Assembly (NCBI GenBank): GCA_948566455.1
Contig: CAOYQO010000014.1
Span: 1-64,000 of the forward strand
Reading direction: 5' to 3'
Source: an uncultured Phocaeicola sp.
GTDB lineage: Bacteria; Bacteroidota; Bacteroidia; Bacteroidales; Bacteroidaceae
Length of the DNA stretch: 64,000 nucleotides
Shown here: positions 46,924 to 56,171 of the stretch, piece after piece
Position numbering within the stretch: position 1 is the first letter of the stretch
Layout: each line of letters begins with the position of its first letter
The notes under the pieces: model-generated
What the model was told of the DNA's origin: nothing
What the model saw: the letters and a program-made list of their open reading frames with translations, nothing else
Database searches by the model: none
Translations under genes and position numbers: made by a program

Positions 46924-47522
46924 AAGGAAGTTTGATTATCGTCGGATTCTTTGTACTGGGAGCTCTTTGTGGGGTATATCACCTTATTCCATACGACTTT
47001 ACACAAAGTAAGCTAAGTTTCTACGCCTTGTGTGCGTTAATGTTCAGTGTAGGAGTCAGTGTAGGTAATGATCCGCAGACTTTACGTAATTTCCGTTCAT
47101 TAAACCCCCGCCTGATCTTTCTACCGGTCATGACCATATTGGGAACACTGGCAGGATGCGCAGTGGTCAGTCTGTTTCTCTCGCACCGCTCAGTAACAGA
47201 CTGTATGGCAGTAGGTGCCGGTTTCGGCTATTACTCTCTATCCAGTATCTTTATTACAGAATATAAAGGTCCGGAGTTGGGAACCATTGCATTATTATCC
47301 AATATCACACGTGAGATTATCACTTTGCTTTTTGCCCCGTTGCTAGTACGCTGGTTTGGCAATCTAGCCCCTATTTCTGCCGGAGGAGCCACTACGATGG
47401 ATACAACATTACCCATCATCACCCGCTATTCCGGTCAAAGTTTCGTAGTGGTTTCTATATTTCACGGCTTTGTAGTAGACTTCAGCGTACCTTTTCTTGT
47501 GACTCTTTTCTGTTCTATTTAA
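46920..47522 (+). CDS. LysO-like lysine exporter, C-terminal half
   Basis: A 200-residue inner-membrane protein with about five segments, matching the C-terminal part of LysO. Diagnostic parts are ALCALMFSVGVSVGNDPQTL, AVGAGFGYYSLSSIFITEY, LGTIALLSNITREIITLLFAP and TTMDTTLPIITRYSG. LysO exports L-lysine and confers resistance to the lysine analogue thialysine. Together with the overlapping first half it adds up to about 290 residues. Only 13 bases separate it from the GH2 gene, which is unusual company for an amino-acid exporter. Confidence 0.82.
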   Translation: MKGSLIIVGFFVLGALCGVYHLIPYDFTQSKLSFYALCALMFSVGVSVGNDPQTLRNFRSLNPRLIFLPVMTILGTLAGCAVVSLFLSHRSVTDCMAVGAGFGYYSLSSIFITEYKGPELGTIALLSNITREIITLLFAPLLVRWFGNLAPISAGGATTMDTTLPIITRYSGQSFVVVSIFHGFVVDFSVPFLVTLFCSI

Positions 47523-47535
47523 AATAACAATAACC

Positions 47536-50500
47536 ATGAAACACTCTCTTCATACTGTTCTTACACTGTTGTTTGTTTGTGCTTCCGCCTGGGGTGAAAA
47601 TGTGCCCTGGCAGAATCCACAAATAAATGAAATAAACCGTGAACCTGCCCATGCCCATTTCATTCCTTATACGAATGAGGCCAATGCACTGAAACAACAG
47701 GCTTTACCTGCCGCCCAGCGTTTTGCAGTAAACCCTGCTACAGAACGCCGCATTTCACTAGACGGAACCTGGAAGTTCTTATTCTCTAAAAACAATGAGG
47801 AATGCCCAACAGATTTTTATAAAATGGGGTATAACACCAAACGCTGGAAAGACATACAGGTTCCGGGAAGCTGGGAACTGCAAGGATTTGACTCCCCCAT
47901 CTATACTGACGTAGCTTACCCCTTCCCTGCCAATCCGCCTCATGTTCCAACCGATTACAATCCGGTAGGAGCATACGTACGTGAATTTACCGTACCGGCC
48001 CATTGGAAAGGAATGGATATCTTCCTTGATTTTGAAGGAGTTGAGTCCGCTTTTTATTGCTGGGTAAACGGTAAATTGGCAGGATACAGTGAAGACAGCC
48101 GTCTTCCGGCTCATTTCAATATTACTCCGTTCTTAAAAGCCGGAAAGAACAAACTGGCCGTTAAAGTTTTCCGTTATAGTGACGGTTCCTACCTGGAGGA
48201 TCAGGATTACTGGAAATATAGCGGTATTGAACGCGATGTATATCTCTATGCCCGTCCTCAAAGCCGTGTACAAGACTTCAAACTGGTAGCCGGACTGACA
48301 AATGGTTATAAAGACGGAGATTTTAATCTGAATATCACACTCCACAAGCCTCATCCGGGAGGAACCGTGGAAGTGAAGGTTATGAACAAAGGCAATGTAA
48401 TTTACCAGCATAAAAAGGAAATAACTTCTGCTACAGATACTTTATTCGCTCAGAAACACTTGTTCCCGGCCATATTGCCTTGGAATGCCGAAACACCCAA
48501 TCTTTATACATTGGTAGTCAGCACCTACGACGCTCAAGGAAAAGCCTTGGAATCATTCACACAGCCTTTCGGTTTCCGTTCTGTGGAAATGCGTAACGGC
48601 ATGCAACTGATAAATGGGGTAGCCGTATTGTTTAAAGGAGTAAACCGCCATGAACACGATCCGCATCATGGTCGTACCATCACCGTAGAGAGCATGATAA
48701 AAGACATTCAGTTGATGAAACAATTCAACCTGAATGCTGTACGCACTTGCCATTACCCCAACCGCTATGAATGGTATGCATTGTGTAACGAATACGGTTT
48801 GTATCTGGTAGATGAAGCAAACATTGAAAGCCATGGTATGCAGGCGCATAAAGATGGCACACTGGCTAATAATCCCGATTGGGAAGTACCGTTTATGCAA
48901 CGCATGAGCCGCATGGTGCTGAGGGACCGCAATATCACTGCCATTGTCACTTGGTCAATGGGAAATGAGTCCGGCTACGGAAAACACTTTGAAACGTTAT
49001 ATGACTGGACCAAGAAGTTTGACCCTACCCGCCCTGTACAATATGAAGGAGGTGGTTATGATGCCAAATCTGACATTTATTGTCCGATGTATGCACGTGT
49101 CTGGGCGCTCCGCCGTCATGTAAACCAACGCGACGCACGCCCGATGATTCTATGTGAATATGCCCACGCCATGGGTAACAGTGTAGGTAACCTGCAAGAC
49201 TATTGGAATTTGATTTATAAATATGACCAGTTGCAAGGTGGTTTCATATGGGACTGGGTAGATGCTACTTTTGATATCAAAGACAAGAACGGAAACAAGA
49301 TTTGGGCTTACGGAGGCGATATGGGCTTCGTGGGTGTTCCTAATGACTCCAACTTCTGTGCCAACGGATTGGTAGCTGCCGACCGTTCACTTCATCCGCA
49401 CATCTGGGAAGTGAAAAAAGTATATCAATATATTCATTTTGAGCCGGTTGCCTTTACCACCAAGCAAATTAAAGTGACTAACTGGCATGATTTTATCGGT
49501 TTGGAGGATTACAAACTACACTGGACTGTAGAAACAGACGGAAAAGCTGTACAAAGCGGTGAAATGGATTTCCCGGTTATGGCCGCCCGTTCTTCTACCT
49601 TCATCACTATCCCGATGAACTTGATTCCTAACGATGGAAAAGAATACTTCCTGAAATTGGAAGCATTTACCAAAAAGGAAGCCCCATTAGTTCCGAAGGG
49701 ACATCAGGTAGCCATGGAGCAATGGCAACTGAATCCGGAAGGAGAACGGCTGCTGAATGCTACATGGACTGCCCGGGAACTAGTAGACAAAACTGTAAAT
49801 ACCGAACGTACTCCGGATGCCATTACCTTGACAGGAGAGAACTTCCGTATCGCATTCTCTACTGCTGATGGTGAAATGACAGAACTCTTATATAACGGGA
49901 AGAATCTGATAAAAGAAGGATTGCAACCCAATTTCTGGCGTGCGTTAACCGACAATGATGTTGCCAACAACCACCTGGAACGTTGCGGCATCTGGAAATT
50001 TGCAGGCAAGAACGCCAAGTTACAAAGTATCGACCTGAAAGAAGATTCAAACAAACAACTGGCAACCGTTACTGTAAATTATAAACTGGAAGCACAAGAA
50101 TCAACTTTGCAGACCGTTTATCAAGTACGACCCAATGGAGCAATCAAAGTAAGTATGCACTTTGTACCCGGCAACAAATCCCTTCCTGAAATACCACGCC
50201 TGGGTATGCGTATGATTCTTCCGGCAGAATACGATGTGATGACCTGGTTGGGCCGCGGACCACAAGAAAACTATGCAGACCGCAAGACGGGTTATCCTAT
50301 CGGGCTCTATACCGCTACAGTATGGGAACAATTCCATCCGTATGTCCGTGCCCAGGAAACCGGCAACAAAACCGATGTACGATGGGTTGCATTGCGTAAT
50401 AAAGCAGGGGAAGGCCTGTTAATCACAGGTGAGGAACCGCTGAATGTCAGCGCATGGAATTTCCCGTTGGAGGATATTGACTATGTAGCATTCAATACCG

Positions 50501-50712
50501 AACGCCGTCATGGTGGAAGTATTATGAAGAAAGACATGATATGGTTAAACATCGACCACCGTCATATGGGGGTAGGTGGAGATAATACCTGGGGAGCGCA
50601 AGTACATCCGGAATATACCATCACTCCGCACGAATGGCAATACAGCTTTACCATGCAACCTTTGAGCAATCAAGACGATGCCGCTGAAAAAGCGCATAAG
50701 AAATGGTTTTAA
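47536..50712 (+). CDS. Beta-galactosidase (GH2, LacZ-type)
   Basis: Retaining beta-galactosidase of 1058 residues with a signal peptide (ending SAWG, about residue 20), so periplasmic. Domain order is the LacZ one: jelly-roll (about 60-215), Ig-like, TIM barrel (about 330-620), Ig-like, and the large C-terminal beta-sandwich characteristic of long GH2 beta-galactosidases (GRGPQENYADRKTG). Acid/base is E478 (WSMGNESGYG) and nucleophile E541 (ILCEYAHAMGNS). It is packed between lysO and the GH63 gene. Other beta-galactosidic substrates are possible. Confidence 0.92.
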   Translation: MKHSLHTVLTLLFVCASAWGENVPWQNPQINEINREPAHAHFIPYTNEANALKQQALPAAQRFAVNPATERRISLDGTWKFLFSKNNEECPTDFYKMGYNTKRWKDIQVPGSWELQGFDSPIYTDVAYPFPANPPHVPTDYNPVGAYVREFTVPAHWKGMDIFLDFEGVESAFYCWVNGKLAGYSEDSRLPAHFNITPFLKAGKNKLAVKVFRYSDGSYLEDQDYWKYSGIERDVYLYARPQSRVQDFKLVAGLTNGYKDGDFNLNITLHKPHPGGTVEVKVMNKGNVIYQHKKEITSATDTLFAQKHLFPAILPWNAETPNLYTLVVSTYDAQGKALESFTQPFGFRSVEMRNGMQLINGVAVLFKGVNRHEHDPHHGRTITVESMIKDIQLMKQFNLNAVRTCHYPNRYEWYALCNEYGLYLVDEANIESHGMQAHKDGTLANNPDWEVPFMQRMSRMVLRDRNITAIVTWSMGNESGYGKHFETLYDWTKKFDPTRPVQYEGGGYDAKSDIYCPMYARVWALRRHVNQRDARPMILCEYAHAMGNSVGNLQDYWNLIYKYDQLQGGFIWDWVDATFDIKDKNGNKIWAYGGDMGFVGVPNDSNFCANGLVAADRSLHPHIWEVKKVYQYIHFEPVAFTTKQIKVTNWHDFIGLEDYKLHWTVETDGKAVQSGEMDFPVMAARSSTFITIPMNLIPNDGKEYFLKLEAFTKKEAPLVPKGHQVAMEQWQLNPEGERLLNATWTARELVDKTVNTERTPDAITLTGENFRIAFSTADGEMTELLYNGKNLIKEGLQPNFWRALTDNDVANNHLERCGIWKFAGKNAKLQSIDLKEDSNKQLATVTVNYKLEAQESTLQTVYQVRPNGAIKVSMHFVPGNKSLPEIPRLGMRMILPAEYDVMTWLGRGPQENYADRKTGYPIGLYTATVWEQFHPYVRAQETGNKTDVRWVALRNKAGEGLLITGEEPLNVSAWNFPLEDIDYVAFNTERRHGGSIMKKDMIWLNIDHRHMGVGGDNTWGAQVHPEYTITPHEWQYSFTMQPLSNQDDAAEKAHKKWF

Positions 50713-50729
50713 AATAATAACGAAATGAC

Positions 50730-52664
50730 ATGAAATATAAATTTACCAAAATCATTCTTCTCACAGCAGTAGTCGCAGGTCTCACAACGGCCTGCACACC
50801 TGCCGGTGAGAACATCCCCACAGGCAAAAGATATGAATTCAATAACATACTGGATATAACCTATACCCCCGATACACTGACACGTTGCGGGGGATGGTTT
50901 ACAGACGCCGGTTCCTGGATGGGATTTACCCTTCCGCAGAAAGATCACTGGGTGAACGGTTTCTGCGGTCCGTTCAGTCTGGATATGAACCGACGCCAAT
51001 GGATGGCGCAATCTGCTGTCACGGTAAGATATGCCGATCAGGCGAATGTTATATTTACTCCGGATTCCACTTGTTATTTCCCGGGAGAGTTATATCTTTC
51101 GGCAAGTTCAGAGGAAGGTAAAATCATTCAACGCTTGAATTTTTTAGATGCTTCTACCGCATTGCTCCGCATTCACTCCGATGCAGGAAAGGAACTCTCC
51201 TTAACTGCCAGCCAATGGGGAAAAGAGATACAAGTCCAAACAGACCAGAATACCGTCATCGCCCGTCATCCCTCCGGTGAGATTGTAGCATTAACTTTTA
51301 CCCCGGATGTTAGCGTAAAGGGCACTGACAATAATTACCAGGCAAAAATCAATGGCAGCGAACACGACACCTACGTAGCCATTTCTTTCTATACCGGAGA
51401 AAAAGAACTTTCTGCCGGATTACAGAAAGCGCAATTGGCTCTAAGCAATCCGCAGGAAGGGCTCAAAGCCAACAAAGAACGCTGGGAAGGTTATCTCACC
51501 AAGATTCTGCGCAAAGATATGAAACCTGAGTATGACCGTATCGCCGTGAAAGCAGTTGTTACACTTATCAGCAACTGGCGTACCCACCGTGGCGGATTGC
51601 TCCACGAAGGAATTGTTCCGAGTCATGCAGCATACTACTTCGTAGGATTCTGGGCCTGGGACACCTGGCGCTTCTCTGCCGCCCTGGCAAAATTCAATCC
51701 TAAACTTGCCAAAGACAACATCCGCGCCATGTTTGACTACCAGCAACCGGACGGCATGATTATAGACTGCATCTACACCGATCCTGCCGAAAACAATGCA
51801 CGCGACAGCAAACCTCCTCTCGTATCCTGGGCTGTAGACGAAATATTCACCCATACCAATGATACGGCATTCATCAGCGAAATGTATCCGCAATTGATGG
51901 CCTATTACAAATGGTGGTACAACAAGCGTGACCATAACCGCAACGGTATGTGTGAATACGGTTCCACCGATGGTACACTGGAAGCGGCAGCATGGGAAAG
52001 CGGCATGGATAACGCCATCCGTTTCGATGATGCCAAGATGCTGAAAAATGACGGTGCGGAGGATGCATGGAGCATGGATCAGGAAAGTGTTGACCTGAAT
52101 GCCTATCTGGCTTTGGAATGCAAGTTATTGAAAAAGTTCGCCGGTATTTTGGGAGTAACTTTCGATGGTCCGGATTACAGCAGCCAGGTAGCCGATTATT
52201 TCTTCGACAAAGAAAAAGGTTTCTTCTTCGATCGCCGCTTAAAAGACGGAAGCTTCATACAGGAACCGGGATGCGAAGCATACACCCCCTTATGGACAAA
52301 AGTTGCCACGGCCGATCAGGTAAAAGCCATGCTGCCCCTGCTGACCGATACAGCCAAGTTTTCTACATACATTCCCTTCCCCACAGTGGCAGCAGACCAT
52401 CCGAAGTACAATCCGCGCGGCTACTGGCGTGGTCCTATCTGGTTGGACCAGACTTACTTCGCTATCCGCGGCCTGCGCAATTATGGATATAACAAGATGG
52501 CGGATGAATACACCCTCCAGGTATTCGACCGTCTGCAAGGCTTGAAAGAAGGCGCACCGATACATGAAAACTATGGCACACACACCGGTGAATTGTTAAA
52601 AGCTCCCCATTTCAGTTGGAGTTCATCACATTTGCTGATGTTATACGATGATTACGGCAAATAA
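50730..52664 (+). CDS. GH63-type exo-alpha-glucosidase lipoprotein
   Basis: Inverting alpha-glucosidase of 644 residues with an (alpha/alpha)6 barrel, related to E. coli YgjK and mannosyl-oligosaccharide glucosidase. Lipobox is LTTAC (Cys about 22), so it is membrane anchored. An N-terminal beta-sandwich (about 30-240) precedes the barrel. Probable acid is D311 (VGFWAWDTWRF) and probable base E613 (IHENYGTHTGE), followed by FSWSSSHLLMLY. The block YWRGPIWLDQTYFAIRGL is typical of the clan. It follows GH2 by 17 bases. It could release glucose linked to galactose. Confidence 0.85.
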   Translation: MKYKFTKIILLTAVVAGLTTACTPAGENIPTGKRYEFNNILDITYTPDTLTRCGGWFTDAGSWMGFTLPQKDHWVNGFCGPFSLDMNRRQWMAQSAVTVRYADQANVIFTPDSTCYFPGELYLSASSEEGKIIQRLNFLDASTALLRIHSDAGKELSLTASQWGKEIQVQTDQNTVIARHPSGEIVALTFTPDVSVKGTDNNYQAKINGSEHDTYVAISFYTGEKELSAGLQKAQLALSNPQEGLKANKERWEGYLTKILRKDMKPEYDRIAVKAVVTLISNWRTHRGGLLHEGIVPSHAAYYFVGFWAWDTWRFSAALAKFNPKLAKDNIRAMFDYQQPDGMIIDCIYTDPAENNARDSKPPLVSWAVDEIFTHTNDTAFISEMYPQLMAYYKWWYNKRDHNRNGMCEYGSTDGTLEAAAWESGMDNAIRFDDAKMLKNDGAEDAWSMDQESVDLNAYLALECKLLKKFAGILGVTFDGPDYSSQVADYFFDKEKGFFFDRRLKDGSFIQEPGCEAYTPLWTKVATADQVKAMLPLLTDTAKFSTYIPFPTVAADHPKYNPRGYWRGPIWLDQTYFAIRGLRNYGYNKMADEYTLQVFDRLQGLKEGAPIHENYGTHTGELLKAPHFSWSSSHLLMLYDDYGK

Positions 52665-52703
52665 ACTCTCTCTTTTTACCTTAATATAAATAATACAATA
52701 CCA

Positions 52704-52745
52704 AGGAGGGCTGCACTCGTGATGAATGCGGCCCCCTACTTTTAT
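52704..52745 (+). terminator. Terminator of the lysO-GH2-GH63 unit
   Basis: GGAGGGCTGCACTC pairs with GAATGCGGCCCCC (with G-T wobbles) and is followed by a T-rich tail. It lies about 40 bases after the GH63 stop. Confidence 0.7.
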
Positions 52746-53033
52746 ATCGTATTACCTGTTACCCCCAATACACTCTTTTCAGAAGTGATAAAAATTCTCC
52801 AATGAATGAGTAGAATGTTACAGGTGTAAGATTATATATCTTCCGGCTGCAACATGATATATCCTTCAGCCTATACATCCGTATGTGTTCACACTTCACA
52901 ACAGGAAACTTCAAAACATCTGCCCCTTTTTTAAAAACAACAGGACATATTAAAAAAACATCAAGAGCTTTTATTAATACGTCCTGTTGTTTCTCCTGTT
53001 TCTTTATATACACATAGCAAAACACTTATTTTT
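52746..53033. other. Gene-free, hairpin-rich segment
   Basis: I find no gene here. A perfect 12-bp inverted repeat, AAACAACAGGAC (52935-52946) with GTCCTGTTGTTT (52981-52992), is visible, as are scattered CCGGCTG and CTTCAGCC words that also occur in the element that follows. Confidence 0.55.
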
Positions 53034-53335
53034 CCTTCAGAAGTTTCAGCCTCTCCGCAAACGCTTTGTTCATCGGCATTCCGGCTGAAGAATTGATACC
53101 TCGAAATCTTTCAGACTGAAAAAAAATTCTTCAGCGTACCCAATGGCCGAAAGGTGAAAAGCACGCAGGTACATGGGGAAAACTCCGAAGATGCCGGAAA
53201 GTACACAGCCATAGCTGAAAAAACGTATATGCCGGCTGAAAGAATAAATACCCGGCTGAAGAATTTTAAGAGCCAATCCTTCAGCCGGAAAGCCCATGAA
53301 CAGGCAGTTTGCGGAGAGGCTGAAACTTCTGAAGG
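53034..53335. repeat. Long inverted-repeat element with 61-bp arms
   Basis: The left arm (53034-53094) and right arm (53275-53335) are reverse complements at all but about eight of 61 positions. Both arms carry CCTTCAGAAGTTTCAGCCTC and, further in, CCGGCTGAAG. The 180-base centre contains further CCGGCTGAA words in both orientations (for example about 53231 and 53252). No protein-like reading frame is convincing, and both strands are open only because stop codons are rare in the repeat. Confidence 0.75.
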
Positions 53336-53446
53336 ATTTTTGGGGCAATTCTTCGGGAGGGGCATATTTCCCACCGGAAGAGGAATATGCCCACAGAAAA
53401 GAACATAAAAAGACGCAAGAAACCGGGATGCCTGATATCTTGTTAC

Positions 53447-53496
53447 AAGATGCGGCAAATCTTGTGAGAAGTTTCTCCCAATCTTGTGGGAAGTTC
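53447..53496. repeat. Tandem-like direct repeat near the sufS terminator
   Basis: AATCTTGTGAGAAGTT and AATCTTGTGGGAAGTT are 16-base words differing at one position, about 25 bases apart, in the gene-free stretch before the sufS terminator. Confidence 0.5.
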
Positions 53497-53513
53497 CGCT
53501 GATTCTTGTTATA

Positions 53514-53556
53514 CAAAAAAAGCCTGCCATTAATATAATGTTTATCAATGGCAGGC
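53514..53556 (-). terminator. Terminator of the suf operon
   Basis: On the minus strand, GCCTGCCATT and AATGGCAGGC (53522-53531 and 53547-53556) form a perfect 10-bp stem followed by seven T. It lies 21 bases after the sufS stop codon. Confidence 0.9.
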
Positions 53557-53577
53557 GACTTATTTCGTTTGGAGAAA

Positions 53578-54792
53578 TCAAAACATCCTGCTGACGCGCT
53601 CAATGCCGGCAGCCAGCATATCTATCTCCTCCTTGGTATTATACAAACCGAAAGAAGCACGTACAGTTCCCTCAATCCCCATACGAATCATCAAAGGCTG
53701 AGCACAATGATGCCCGGTACGTACGGCAATGCCCAGACGGTCAAGCAACGTACCCATATCCAAATGATGAATATTTCCTACCAAGAAAGAAATGACACTG
53801 CTCTTATGCTCAGCCTCTCCGAAGATACGCATCCCGTTTATTTCTTTCAGACGCTGCATGGCATATAGGGTCAGTTCATGCTCATGGGCGGCAATGTTCT
53901 CCATACCAATGGCAGATACATAATCCAACGCTTTTGCCAAGGCGGTAGTGCCGATATAATCGGGAGTTCCCGCTTCAAACTTAAACGGCAATTCATTAAA
54001 AGTCGTTTTCTCGAAGCTGACACTTTGTATCATCTCGCCTCCCCCCTGGTAAGGTGGAAGCTTATCCAGCCACTCTTCCTTTCCATAAAGCACCCCCACA
54101 CCGGTAGGACCATATATCTTATGTCCGCTGAAAGCAAAAAAGTCGGCATCCAAATCCTGGACATCCACTTTCATGTGAGGAACACTCTGCGCCCCGTCAA
54201 TCAAAACGGGAACACCGTGTGCATGGGCAGTCGCAATCATCTCTTTCGCCGGATTGACAGTGCCCAACACATTACTTACATGAGCGAAACTCACCAGCTT
54301 GGTCCGTTCCGAAAAGAGTTTCTCATATTCATCCAACAACAGTTCTCCCCTGTCATTCATGGGAATCACTTTCAGCACGATTCCTTTACGCGCAGCCTGT
54401 AACTGCCAAGGTACAATATTGCTGTGATGCTCCATGACAGAAACAATCACTTCATCGCCTTCCTTCATCTGACTGTCGGCAAAAGAAGAAGCCAACAGGT
54501 TGATACTCTCCGTCGTGCCCCGTGTAAACACGATTTCATTGCTACTGCGTGCATTGATAAAACGACGTACAGTCTCACGAGAAGCTTCATGCAACTCGGT
54601 AGCCTGCTGAGACAGGAAATGCACACCACGATGCACATTGGCATTGACCGAATAATATTCATCGGTTATGGCTTCAACCACTTGGCGCGGTTTCTGAGTG
54701 GTAGCCCCATTATCCAGATAAATAAGCGGCTTTCCATACACCTCCCGATCTAATATCGGAAAATCTTCTCTTATTTTTTGTATATCGTACAT
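53578..54792 (-). CDS. sufS: Cysteine desulfurase SufS
   Basis: PLP enzyme that takes sulfur from cysteine for iron-sulfur cluster assembly on SufBCD. It has 404 residues and a group II desulfurase layout. PLP-binding lysine is K225 in FSGHKIYGPTGVG, the persulfide cysteine is C363 in RTGHHCAQPLM, and EHHSNIVPWQ is the cofactor-binding His region. It is last in the order sufB-sufC-sufD-sufS, six bases after sufD. No sufE or sufU is seen in the operon, so the sulfur-transfer partner must be elsewhere. Confidence 0.95.
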   Translation of the reverse strand: MYDIQKIREDFPILDREVYGKPLIYLDNGATTQKPRQVVEAITDEYYSVNANVHRGVHFLSQQATELHEASRETVRRFINARSSNEIVFTRGTTESINLLASSFADSQMKEGDEVIVSVMEHHSNIVPWQLQAARKGIVLKVIPMNDRGELLLDEYEKLFSERTKLVSFAHVSNVLGTVNPAKEMIATAHAHGVPVLIDGAQSVPHMKVDVQDLDADFFAFSGHKIYGPTGVGVLYGKEEWLDKLPPYQGGGEMIQSVSFEKTTFNELPFKFEAGTPDYIGTTALAKALDYVSAIGMENIAAHEHELTLYAMQRLKEINGMRIFGEAEHKSSVISFLVGNIHHLDMGTLLDRLGIAVRTGHHCAQPLMIRMGIEGTVRASFGLYNTKEEIDMLAAGIERVSRMF

Positions 54793-54798
54793 GGCGTC

Positions 54799-56142
54799 TT
54801 ATTTACATATCGCACATCCCTGACATTTATTCAACTCACCACGGAAACGTTTTTCCACCAACAGATGCAAACGGTCTTTCAATGCATCCAGGCGGATCGT
54901 ATCTATTACTTCATTGACAAAAGCAAACATAAGCAATAAACGTGCTTCCTTCAGACTGATACCACGCTGTTGCATATAGAACAACGCATTTTCATCCAGC
55001 TGACCGACAGTAGCTCCGTGAGAGCATTTTACGTCATCCGCATAAATTTCCAGTTGCGGCTGAGTGTACATATGGGCATCACGAGTAGCACAGAGGTTGC
55101 GGTTGGTTTGTTGGGAATTAGTATGTTGTGCTCCTTCACGTACCAATACTTTTCCGGCAAACGCACCTGTCGCCTGATCATCCAATACATATTTAAACAG
55201 CTCATTACTAGTGCAATCAGCAACCTTGTGGTCAATGAAAGTATGATTGTCCACCTGTTCATTCTTATCGGCAATGACCATACCACACAAATTGATCTCA
55301 GCTCCACGTCCGGCCAAAGTTACTTCAGTTGTATTACGCGTAGTACCGTTATGCAAAGTCATACCATTCAAAAGCACATTACTGTCTGCCTCCTGGTTCA
55401 CATAGAGGTTACTGAAACGCACTGTGCTGGTATGGGTTTCTTCCAGTTCATAAAGATCGAAAGTAGCATTTTCTTTTGCAAAGACCTCAATAACCTGAGT
55501 AGAAAGGAAATTTACATTATCCATGGCATGATCACAAATCAACAGACGAGCCTGCGCACCTTCTTCCAGCACAACCAGCACACGGCGGTTCACCATAAAA
55601 TTAACATCAGCACGCAATATGTTCACCAGTTGAATGGGTTTGTCCACCACCACGCCTTTCGGCACATACAGCATAAAGCCATCCTGGGCAAAAGTAGTAT
55701 TGAAGGCGGTCACACCATCCTTGGAAGTATCTGCCAACTTGCCATAATACTGCTTGACCAAAGCCGGATATTGTTCAGACAGCTCTTTCAAGCTGCCAAG
55801 CAACACTCCTTCCGGCAATTGTGCCTTCGGCAAAGCCTTACGATAAAAAGCATCGTTTACTACAAAATAAAGAGCGGTACTCATATTAGGTACATCGCAC
55901 TTGAACACTTCATACGGATTCACCGGAATGTCGAGTCTGTTCAAATTCAAACCATAATCCGGCTCGAACAACTTGCTCACATCCGTATATTTATACTTCT
56001 CCTGTTTGCGGGTAGGGAAACCTAATTTTTCGAAATCTGCGAAAGCTTGCGCACGGGGAGCGTTCAGCACCTCGGCACTATGCCGGCAAATCATCGCCTC
56101 ACATTGAGAAAAGAGATCAATATATTGTTGTTCTGCTCTCAT
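54799..56142 (-). CDS. sufD: Fe-S assembly scaffold subunit SufD
   Basis: Subunit of the SufBC2D scaffold, forming the beta-helix partner of SufB. With the ATG at 56142 (MRAEQQYIDLF) it has 447 residues; a GTG two codons earlier is possible. The SufBD core is visible in NVNFLSTQVIEVFAKENATF, GRGAEINLCGMVIADKNEQV and HTNSQQTNRNL, with the functional His in KCSHGATVGQLDENALFYMQ. The tail CQGCAICK carries three cysteines. It is 23-29 bases after sufC. Confidence 0.93.
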   Translation of the reverse strand: MRAEQQYIDLFSQCEAMICRHSAEVLNAPRAQAFADFEKLGFPTRKQEKYKYTDVSKLFEPDYGLNLNRLDIPVNPYEVFKCDVPNMSTALYFVVNDAFYRKALPKAQLPEGVLLGSLKELSEQYPALVKQYYGKLADTSKDGVTAFNTTFAQDGFMLYVPKGVVVDKPIQLVNILRADVNFMVNRRVLVVLEEGAQARLLICDHAMDNVNFLSTQVIEVFAKENATFDLYELEETHTSTVRFSNLYVNQEADSNVLLNGMTLHNGTTRNTTEVTLAGRGAEINLCGMVIADKNEQVDNHTFIDHKVADCTSNELFKYVLDDQATGAFAGKVLVREGAQHTNSQQTNRNLCATRDAHMYTQPQLEIYADDVKCSHGATVGQLDENALFYMQQRGISLKEARLLLMFAFVNEVIDTIRLDALKDRLHLLVEKRFRGELNKCQGCAICK

Positions 56143-56171
56143 AATCACTTTCTTCTTTAGGCATCAAATTA

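Noticed and set aside
53070..53603. Long open frames on both strands in the repeat region
   Set aside because: They overlap each other and the 61-bp inverted repeat, lack family similarity, and run through the suf terminator.
54970..56025. A 351-residue frame opposite sufD
   Set aside because: No family signature; sufD on the other strand is unambiguous and fully within an operon.
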